A stretch of DNA of 60,110 nucleotides, taken from assembly GCA_937922045.1 (NCBI GenBank), contig CAKZXA010000036.1, positions 1-60,110 of the forward strand. The letters run 5' to 3'. The stretch is from an uncultured Acidimicrobiales bacterium (GTDB taxonomy: Bacteria > Actinomycetota > Acidimicrobiia > Acidimicrobiales > SZUA-35). This document shows positions 53,786-60,110 of this stretch, in pieces. The position numbers and the translations under genes are program-made. Position 1 is the stretch's first letter. Each line of letters opens with the position of its first letter. The notes under the pieces were generated by a model that had not been told where the DNA came from, ran no database searches, and saw nothing but the letters and a program-made list of their open reading frames with translations.

Positions 53786-55144
53786 GTGCACGACTACACC
53801 GACCACATCGATTCGCTGGCCGACGAGATCATCGCCTACTCGCGTTGGCGCATGGAGGCCGACCGTATGCCTCTCGGCAAGGCTCTTACCGAAGACGAGC
53901 TTCGCTCGCAGGTGGGGTCGACGGTGACGCCAAGCGGTATCGGTGGCGGCGAGGCGCTTCGACTCTTCTCCGAGGTATTGGCCCCGGCCTGCCTCTCGAT
54001 CGATCACACCAAATACCTGTCCTTCGTGCCCGCGGCCCCCACCGAGGCCGCAGCGCTCTTCGATGTGGTCGTCGGGGCCAGCTCGATTTACGGCGGCTCA
54101 TGGATGGAAGGTTCAGGAGCAATCTTTGCCGAGAACGAGGCGCTCCAATGGCTCGCTGATCTCGCTGGACTCAAGGCCGATGCTGGCGGCGTGTTCGTGC
54201 CCGGAGGCACGATCGGCAACCTTTCAGCCATGGTCGGCGCCCGTGGCGCGGCCGAGGCCAGATTGAAAGCGAAGGGTCGAGACCGTCCCAACCGATGGTG
54301 CTTCCTGATCTCCGACACCGCCCATTCATCGGTTCCTTCAGCGGCAGCGGTTATGGACGCCGAAGTCATCAAGATCGCAACCGGGCCGGATCGCCGTTTG
54401 AACGGGCCTGCCGTCGCTGCCGCCCTTGATGAGCTAGGTGATCGAGTAGCGGGAGTGATCGCCACCGCAGGAACAACGAATCTAGGCGTTATCGACGATC
54501 TCCGGTCGGTGGGCGAAGCCTGCAACGAACGAGATGTCTTCTTTCATGTCGACGCGGCTTACGGCGGGGCCGCTCTCTGCGTGGCCGAACAGCGTCCCCT
54601 CTTCGACGGCATCGAGCTTGCCGATTCGATCATCATCGATCCGCACAAGTGGCTCTTTGCCCCCTTCGATTGTTGCGCTTTGTTGTGGGCTGACCCGGAC
54701 CAAGGCCGAGCCGTCCACGCCCAGCACGCCGGCTATCTGGCCTTTCTCGACTCCCAAGGCGATTGGAATCCCAGCGATTTCGCTATTCATTTGACCCGGC
54801 GGGTGCGGGGCCTTCCGTTCTGGTTCTCCTTGGCCACCTACGGCACCGACGCCTACGGCGAGGCCGTCGCTACCACCGTCGAACTGGCCCGGGTCGCTGG
54901 AGAGAAAATACGCGCCGCCGATCATGTTCGCTTGGTGTGGGAACCGTCCCTCAGCATCGTGGTCTTCGAACGCATCGGGTGGACCGCCGATCAATACCAA
55001 GCGTGCACCGAGGCCATGATGAGTGAAGAGATTGCCTTCGTTGTGCCTAGCCGTCACGACGGCGAGCCGGTCTTCCGGTTCTGTTTCATCAACCCCCGAA
55101 CAACGGTTGACGAGATCGAGGAGATCCTGGCCTCTATGGCCTAG
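53786..55144 (+). CDS. PLP-dependent group II amino acid decarboxylase
   Basis: 452 residues from a GTG start. HVDAAYGGAAL gives the Asp that contacts PLP nitrogen and DPHKWLFAPFDC the Schiff-base Lys; ATAGTTNLGVIDDL and SSIYGGSWMEGSGAIFAENEAL are further family regions. Members decarboxylate aromatic amino acids, glutamate or 2,4-diaminobutyrate; the sequence alone does not fix the substrate. It follows the PotD-like gene by 55 bp on the same strand and might supply or consume an amine sensed by it. The P450 gene follows after 21 bp. Confidence 0.87.
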   Translation: MHDYTDHIDSLADEIIAYSRWRMEADRMPLGKALTEDELRSQVGSTVTPSGIGGGEALRLFSEVLAPACLSIDHTKYLSFVPAAPTEAAALFDVVVGASSIYGGSWMEGSGAIFAENEALQWLADLAGLKADAGGVFVPGGTIGNLSAMVGARGAAEARLKAKGRDRPNRWCFLISDTAHSSVPSAAAVMDAEVIKIATGPDRRLNGPAVAAALDELGDRVAGVIATAGTTNLGVIDDLRSVGEACNERDVFFHVDAAYGGAALCVAEQRPLFDGIELADSIIIDPHKWLFAPFDCCALLWADPDQGRAVHAQHAGYLAFLDSQGDWNPSDFAIHLTRRVRGLPFWFSLATYGTDAYGEAVATTVELARVAGEKIRAADHVRLVWEPSLSIVVFERIGWTADQYQACTEAMMSEEIAFVVPSRHDGEPVFRFCFINPRTTVDEIEEILASMA

Positions 55145-55165
55145 GGTCCCTCCTCCTGTACAGAG

Positions 55166-56296
55166 ATGCCCGGTCCTGTTGTCAGCCTGGACGACCTCGC
55201 GGGGCCGGAACTTGGCCGCTGGCTGCATCGGCTTCGAGCCGTCGGTCCGGTGACCTGGCTCGATTGCATCGACGGTTGGTTCGTCACCGGCCGCATAGAG
55301 GCACGTGACGCTATGCGAGACGCCGAGCGCTTCACCGTCGACGATCCCCGCTTCACCACCGCCCGAGTGGTCGGGCAGTCGATGCTGTCGACGGATGGGG
55401 ATGAGCACCGACGGCACCGTTCACCCTTCGTCTCCCCCTTCCGACGATCGGTCGTCGTTTCAGACCTCGACCACCGAGTCAACGCCCAGGCCGACCAGCT
55501 CGTGCTGGCCATGAGGCCACATGGCCGGGCCGACCTACGATCGGCCCTGGCCGGGCCGCTAGCAGTGCAGGTGATCGCCGACGTTCTCGACCTTACGGCT
55601 GCGACCACCGACGTGTTGGGCTGGTACCGCTCCATCGTCAATGGCGTAACCGAACTATCGGCCGGTGGCGACGAACCCTCCGCTGCGGCGACCGAAGCGG
55701 TCGAAGCGCTTGGCGCCGCCTTGACCGATACCGGTATGCACCGGTTCGCGACCGAAGCCGGTTTGAGCGCAGCCGAGGTCAACGCCAATCTGGCCGTCGT
55801 GCTCTTCGGCGCTGTCGAGACAACCGAAGCAATGATCCTCAACCTGGTGTGGCACCTGCTGGCCGATCGGAGCGTCGTGGCAAGGCTCCGCTCGGACCCA
55901 CCTCTCATCGACCAGGCCATCGAAGAGTCGTTGCGATTGGAACCGGCGGCCTCCGTGGTCGATCGTTATGCCACCGCAAGGACCCGGCTCGGATCGGCCA
56001 CGATCGAACGCGGCGACCTGGTTCGGATCTCACTCGCCGGAGCGAACCGCGATCCGCTGACCTACCCCGACCCCGACACCTTCAATCTCGACCGCGACAA
56101 CAGCGCCACCCAACTGGCGTTCGCTCAAGGGCCTCATGCCTGTCTCGGCGCCCATCTGGCTCGGCTCGAAGCCAGAGCTGCCATCGCGGCCATGCTCGAC
56201 CATCTGGACGAGATAGAACTCATCGGCGCCGAGTCGACGCCCCCAACCGGCCTGATCTTTCGCAAGCCAGAGCGGCTCGTCGTGCAATGGGGTTAG
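55166..56296 (+). CDS. Cytochrome P450
   Basis: 376 residues, short for the family (usually about 400). The I-helix LFGAVETTEAM, the ExxR-type helix EESLRLEP, and the haem loop FAQGPHACLGAHLARLEAR with its Cys ligand are all present. It opens with the CYP-like region LAGPELGRWLHRLRAVGPVTWLDCIDGWFV. It should be a soluble monooxygenase needing a ferredoxin and reductase, which are not here. The substrate is unknown. It follows the decarboxylase by 21 bp and may share its transcript. Confidence 0.9.
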   Translation: MPGPVVSLDDLAGPELGRWLHRLRAVGPVTWLDCIDGWFVTGRIEARDAMRDAERFTVDDPRFTTARVVGQSMLSTDGDEHRRHRSPFVSPFRRSVVVSDLDHRVNAQADQLVLAMRPHGRADLRSALAGPLAVQVIADVLDLTAATTDVLGWYRSIVNGVTELSAGGDEPSAAATEAVEALGAALTDTGMHRFATEAGLSAAEVNANLAVVLFGAVETTEAMILNLVWHLLADRSVVARLRSDPPLIDQAIEESLRLEPAASVVDRYATARTRLGSATIERGDLVRISLAGANRDPLTYPDPDTFNLDRDNSATQLAFAQGPHACLGAHLARLEARAAIAAMLDHLDEIELIGAESTPPTGLIFRKPERLVVQWG

Positions 56297-56328
56297 CCCC
56301 CATCGAGCGAGCCCCAGGCCCAAGGCGG

Positions 56329-57354
56329 TCAGGTTCGACCGAGGAGGCGATCCAGGATCAGGGTGCTGGCCGCGGTGGGAGAAAGTTCGGCGGCTTCGGC
56401 CTTGGCCACCGCTTCGGTTCCTGCGTTGGAATCCATCTCGGCCTCGATACGCAAGGACAGCGCCTGTTCGATTCGAGCTCGCACTTCGGTGCGCACCCGG
56501 TGACGACGCCGTACCAGTCTCCGGTCGTTGGTTCCGAGGTAGGCCAGGTGGTCGTCGATAGCTTTCACGACCTCGTCGGCCCCGGCTCCTTCGAGAGCCG
56601 AACTCATCAGGATCGGAGGACGGTAGTTGGTGTCTTCCTGGCCGGTGACGTGGCTGAGATCCAGCATCAGATCAAGGTCGCGCCTCACGTCGTTGGCCCC
56701 CGGCCGGTCGGCCTTGTTGACCACGAAGATGTCGGCAACTTCCAGTAGGCCGGCCTTGTTGGCCTGCACGGCATCGCCCATTCCCGGCGTGGCGACGACA
56801 ACTGCGGTGTCGGCAGCGCCGACCACGTCGACCTCCACCTGCCCAACCCCTACGGTTTCGATAATCACCGGGTCGTAGCCAACCGCGTCGAAGAGGCGGG
56901 CGGCAAGCGGAACCGCCAGGGCCAATCCGCCGGAGTGGCCGCGGGTGGCCATGGAACGAATGAAGGCGACCGAGCGCTCCTCGCCGGGAACAACCACGTC
57001 ATCCATGCGGATACGGTCACCCAGAATTGCTCCACCGGTCAGAGGTGAGGATGGGTCGACAGCGAGCACCGCTGGCCTACGGCCAGCCTCGACATAGCGG
57101 GCCACAAGCTGGCCGGTCAGGGTTGACTTGCCCGCTCCGGGCGCTCCGGTGATACCGACGATATGGGCCTGACCGGCATCGGTATGGGCCAACTCGCTAA
57201 TGCTGTCGGCGGCATCGCCTCCACGTTCGACCAGGGTGAGCAGTCGACCAAGAGCAAGACGGCTTCCCTTGCGAGCCTCGGCGTACAGCTCATCGACCGA
57301 ACCTCGTCTTCGGGCGCGGCCCGAGGGCGGCGTCGATTCAGGGGGCGTCATCAA
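56329..57354 (-). CDS. meaB: Methylmalonyl-CoA mutase chaperone GTPase MeaB
   Basis: 341 residues. The G1 loop GITGAPGAGKSTLTGQLV, the DPSSPLTGGAILGDRIRM region, ETVGVGQVEVDV (switch), and VVNKADRPGAND (NKxD) are clear. It loads and protects the adenosylcobalamin cofactor of methylmalonyl-CoA mutase. It is last of a three-gene operon with both mutase chains; the start ATG lies 17 bp after the small-chain stop. Confidence 0.95.
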   Translation of the reverse strand: MMTPPESTPPSGRARRRGSVDELYAEARKGSRLALGRLLTLVERGGDAADSISELAHTDAGQAHIVGITGAPGAGKSTLTGQLVARYVEAGRRPAVLAVDPSSPLTGGAILGDRIRMDDVVVPGEERSVAFIRSMATRGHSGGLALAVPLAARLFDAVGYDPVIIETVGVGQVEVDVVGAADTAVVVATPGMGDAVQANKAGLLEVADIFVVNKADRPGANDVRRDLDLMLDLSHVTGQEDTNYRPPILMSSALEGAGADEVVKAIDDHLAYLGTNDRRLVRRRHRVRTEVRARIEQALSLRIEAEMDSNAGTEAVAKAEAAELSPTAASTLILDRLLGRT

Positions 57355-57371
57355 CTACCAGCTTTCCGGAA

Positions 57372-57785
57372 TCAGGAGCCGACGGCGGCGGCGTCTCGCA
57401 CGGTCTGGGCCACCTCGGCCGCTGAGGCCCCGGGGCCCAAAACAGCAGCCACGCCAGCTTCGAGCAACTCGTCAACATCGACATCGGGAACGATTCCGCC
57501 CACGATCACCGGCGTATGAAGGTCGGCGTCTCGTAGCGCTTGAACCATGGTGGGGGCCAGGGTGAGATGGCCAGCATTGTGCATCGACAGACCGATGGCG
57601 TCGGCATCTTCCTGCTCGGCGGCTTCGACGATGCTCGCTGCGGTCTGTCGCAGACCAAGGTAGATGACCTCCATGCCTGCGTCGCGCAGTATGCGAGCTA
57701 CCACCTTCAGGCCACGGTCGTGGCCGTCTAATCCAAGCTTGGCTAGCACGACGCGTAGCGGCGCGTCTTGTCCTGCGTTGCTCAT
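57372..57785 (-). CDS. Methylmalonyl-CoA mutase, cobalamin-binding chain
   Basis: 137 residues, a stand-alone B12 domain. LAKLGLDGHDRGLKVVARIL gives the His that ligates cobalt in DxHxxG. VIVGGIVPDVDVDELLEAGVAAVLGPG closes the fold. The middle reads IGLSMHNAGHLTL where most mutases have a 'LS.L.SGAH' loop, so it is a divergent subgroup. It pairs with the large chain at 57846. Confidence 0.88.
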   Translation of the reverse strand: MSNAGQDAPLRVVLAKLGLDGHDRGLKVVARILRDAGMEVIYLGLRQTAASIVEAAEQEDADAIGLSMHNAGHLTLAPTMVQALRDADLHTPVIVGGIVPDVDVDELLEAGVAAVLGPGASAAEVAQTVRDAAAVGS

Positions 57786-57845
57786 GTTCTCCTACCTCTC
57801 CCCTGGTTGTCGTACGGGGCTCCGCTTGTCGCTCAAGCCGACGAT

Positions 57846-59501
57846 CTAGATGATGGCCTTCTCGACATAGGTACCGAAGACACTCTCCATCGCCATCACG
57901 ACCTCCTCGAGTGTGGCATAGGTGCCGACGGCATCGAGGATCGGGGGCATCATGTTCGTCTCAGGCGATGCGGCCGCTGCGGTGACCTCGGCCAGCGCCC
58001 GAGCCACTGCTTCGTCATCTCGTCGTTGCTTCACCTCGGCCAGGCGTTTGAGCTGGAGCTCTTCAACCTCGTGTCCGATCCTCAGCAGCTCGCTGTTGTC
58101 ATCCTCATTGCCGTCGGTGAACTCGTTGACACCGACGATGATGCGGCGACCATCATTGACCTCGCGCTCGAACCGGTAGGCGGCATCGGCGATCTCGCCG
58201 ACGAAGTAGCCGTTCTCGATGCCCATGTAGACACCCTCCAGGATCGAACCGCTGCCCAATTCCTCAAGATGAGTAAAGATCGCTTCGGCTTGGCGTTCCA
58301 TCTCGTCGGTCATCCATTCGACGTAGTGCGAGCCTCCCAAGGGGTCGGCAACGTTGGCCACACCCGTCTCGTGGGCGACGACCTGCTGGGTCCGTAGAGC
58401 GATCCGTGCCGCCTTCTCACTCGGCAGGGCGAGAGCCTCGTCGAAGCTATCGGTGTGCAGGCTTTGGGTTCCACCCAAAGCCCCAGCCAGCGCCTGAATG
58501 GCGACGCGGGCAATATTGTTTTCGGGCTGCTGAGCGGTGAGTGAGACACCAGCGGTCTGGGTATGAAAGCGGCAAAGCATCGAGCGTTCACTCGTGGCGC
58601 CGTAGCGCTCTTTCATCCAGCGGGCCCAGATACGGCGGGCGGCTCGGAATTTGCCGATCTCCTCGAAGAAGTCCGAATGGCTGTTGAAGAAGAAACTCAA
58701 GCGGCCGGCGAATTCATCTACATCGATCCCGGCCGCAACGGCTGCCTCGACGTAGGCAAAGCCGTTGGCCAGGGTGAAGGCCAGCTCTTGGGCCGCCGTA
58801 CTGCCAGCTTCGCGAATGTGGTATCCCGAGATGGAGACCGGGTGCCATCTCGGCATCTCAGCCGAGGTGAAGCGAAGCATGTCGGTCACGATTCTGACCG
58901 ATGGCCTCGGCGGATAGATGTACTCCTTCTGCGCCTGGTACTCCTTGAAGATGTCGTTCTGGATGGTGCCAGCGAGGTCCTTGCGGGCTACGCCGTTTTT
59001 CTCGGCGACTGCGATGTACATGGCCATGACGATTGCGGCCGGGCCGTTGATCGTCATCGAGGTTGAAACCCCGGAAAGATCGATGTCGGCGAATAGATCT
59101 TCCATGTCGGCCAGGGTGTCGACGGCGACACCAGCGCGCCCGACCTCGCCCAGGGCCCAATGACTGTTGGAGTCTCGCCCCATCAGGGTGGGCATGTCGA
59201 AGGCCGTGGAGAGTCCGGTTCCGCCGTTGCGCAGAATCTCCTTGAACCGGGTGTTCGTGTCGGTGGCGGTACCAAAGCCTGCAAACATTCGCATCGTCCA
59301 CAGACGCGAGCGATACATCGAAGGGTAAACCCCGCGGGTATAGGGATACTGCCCCGGATAAGGCGCTTCGCCGTAAACAGGATCGACGGGTACTCCCGAC
59401 ATCGTCTCGAAGGGAACATCTCTAAGCGACGCCTTCTCGTAGGCTGCCCGATAGGCGGCATGGGCTTCGCTTGAGGAGTCGGTCCGGTCGTTGGCTGCCA
59501 T
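57846..59501 (-). CDS. Methylmalonyl-CoA mutase, catalytic chain
   Basis: About 551 residues from the ATG at 59501 (GTG at 59525 would add eight). The TIM barrel has PYTRGVYPSMYRSRLWTMRMFAGFGTA, AFDMPTLMGRDSN, AGTIQNDIFKEY and HTQTAGVSLTAQQPENN. The Tyr of SMY and the Arg of PSVRIVTD are those of methylmalonyl-CoA mutases; isobutyryl-CoA mutases have Phe and Gln there. It interconverts methylmalonyl-CoA and succinyl-CoA with the B12 chain. Confidence 0.93.
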   Translation of the reverse strand: MAANDRTDSSSEAHAAYRAAYEKASLRDVPFETMSGVPVDPVYGEAPYPGQYPYTRGVYPSMYRSRLWTMRMFAGFGTATDTNTRFKEILRNGGTGLSTAFDMPTLMGRDSNSHWALGEVGRAGVAVDTLADMEDLFADIDLSGVSTSMTINGPAAIVMAMYIAVAEKNGVARKDLAGTIQNDIFKEYQAQKEYIYPPRPSVRIVTDMLRFTSAEMPRWHPVSISGYHIREAGSTAAQELAFTLANGFAYVEAAVAAGIDVDEFAGRLSFFFNSHSDFFEEIGKFRAARRIWARWMKERYGATSERSMLCRFHTQTAGVSLTAQQPENNIARVAIQALAGALGGTQSLHTDSFDEALALPSEKAARIALRTQQVVAHETGVANVADPLGGSHYVEWMTDEMERQAEAIFTHLEELGSGSILEGVYMGIENGYFVGEIADAAYRFEREVNDGRRIIVGVNEFTDGNEDDNSELLRIGHEVEELQLKRLAEVKQRRDDEAVARALAEVTAAAASPETNMMPPILDAVGTYATLEEVVMAMESVFGTYVEKAII

Positions 59502-59561
59502 AGTTTCAACTGTACTTCCTGGCACCCGGCTCGAACAGTTCCGGCCGATCGACTCAGATGT

Positions 59562-59987
59562 CTAGGATCCCGTGCCGCCTCGCCGGAACAGATACAAGGG
59601 CAAGGCCAATGACAGGCCAACCGTCCACAGTGCCACAACGTGTATCCACCAGCCTGAAAGGTTGCGCCGTCTGCTGTCGACGAAGGACCACACCATAAAG
59701 ACGGTTCCAGAAACCAGCAGATCGACCCAGGCGCCAGCACCTAGATCGTTGCTGAAAATGTCACCTACGAAGCCGACCAAGGCACCTCCGCCAGCCAGGT
59801 AGCGCCCGAAGAATACCCACGGACCAATCGTGCCGACGACGGCCGCCATCAGATAGAACACATCAAGCCTGGTCAGGCTTGACGGCTCAGCCAACTCGGC
59901 CTCGCCGAAGCCGCCGGTGTCTCTAGCCGACACATCTCCTTCCTCGAACTTGGCCGAGCCAATCCGAGTCGGGAGATGGTACTTCAT
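59562..59987 (-). CDS. DUF2834 small membrane protein
   Basis: 141 residues with three or four helices. LMAAVVGTIGPWVFFGRYLAGGG, WVDLLVSGTVFMVWSFVDSRRR and GLSLALPLYLFRR follow the DUF2834 pattern. Function unknown. Its ATG follows directly on the TAG of the gene upstream (0-bp gap), suggesting co-transcription. Confidence 0.75.
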   Translation of the reverse strand: MKYHLPTRIGSAKFEEGDVSARDTGGFGEAELAEPSSLTRLDVFYLMAAVVGTIGPWVFFGRYLAGGGALVGFVGDIFSNDLGAGAWVDLLVSGTVFMVWSFVDSRRRNLSGWWIHVVALWTVGLSLALPLYLFRRGGTGS

Positions 59988-60110
59988 CTAAGTCGTGCCC
60001 TCGATGTACCGCTTCGCGAGCAGAACGGCTTGCTGGCGGCCGCAGGCTACGCTCCTGCCTTCGCCACCAACCAACTCGATAGCCAAGCACTCGACCAGGT
60101 GAGGACAGCC
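59988..60110 (-). CDS. C-terminal end of an unidentified protein (partial)
   Basis: The minus frame ending at the TAG at 59988-59990 is open to the window edge and encodes 40 residues, ending AVLLAKRYIEGTT. I do not recognise the family from this fragment. The immediate junction with the DUF2834 gene supports it being real. Confidence 0.45.
   Translation of the reverse strand, partial: GCPHLVECLAIELVGGEGRSVACGRQQAVLLAKRYIEGTT

Overview
This is a 60 kb chromosomal window with high G+C, short intergenic gaps, many ATGA-type start/stop overlaps and frequent GTG starts. A PknG-type kinase module, an Eis-like acetyltransferase, a split methylmalonyl-CoA mutase with MeaB, and Ser/Thr-rich cell-wall linkers all point to an actinomycete. 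The corrinoid methyltransferase genes and the overall style suggest a free-living, probably marine or freshwater member of the Acidimicrobiia. That placement is inference; no rRNA gene is present.

Layout. 0-3 kb: the tail of a metal ABC ATPase, a beta-carbonic anhydrase and a membrane protein with three OmpA-like domains. 3.0-7.6 kb (minus): an NAD-linked formate dehydrogenase operon. Its catalytic gene contains an in-frame UGA read as selenocysteine, and its N-terminal Fe-S domains are a separate, operon-distal gene. 7.9-17.3 kb: proS, an Eis-like acetyltransferase, an IclR regulator, a lipoprotein amidase, a secreted nuclease and a phasin-like protein. 17.4-34.8 kb: a one-carbon region with etfA, etfB, a dimethylglycine-dehydrogenase-like flavoprotein, a GntR regulator, formate-THF ligase and methylene-THF reductase. 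An MFS transporter and an MscS channel follow. Then comes the operon corrinoid protein / DUF1638 / 'virulence factor' protein / methyl-THF methyltransferase / ASKHA ferredoxin activator / MttB-family methyltransferase. 34.8-44.4 kb: mixed genes, including a double alpha/beta hydrolase, alanine dehydrogenase with an Lrp regulator, two Flp pilins and TerC. 44.4-53.7 kb: a signalling locus (FHA, VWA, PP2C phosphatase, PknG-like kinase, helical protein) divergent from a GlnX-like membrane protein and a PotD-like binding lipoprotein. 53.8-60.1 kb: a PLP decarboxylase, a P450, MeaB and the two methylmalonyl-CoA mutase chains, then a DUF2834 protein.

How it fits together. The one-carbon genes form a plausible aerobic route. 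A quaternary amine (possibly glycine betaine) is demethylated by the MttB-like protein through the corrinoid protein and methyl-THF. Dimethylglycine is oxidised by the flavoprotein with ETF. The C1 units pass through MetF and formate-THF ligase to formate, and the selenoprotein formate dehydrogenase oxidises formate to CO2 with NADH. Tandem, identically phased palindromes lie before both the formate-THF ligase gene and the corrinoid operon, suggesting a shared regulator.

Most noteworthy: the UGA/SECIS formate dehydrogenase and its split alpha subunit, the shared tandem operators, and the kinase locus that pairs a PknG-like kinase with a polyamine-type rather than amino-acid-type binding protein.
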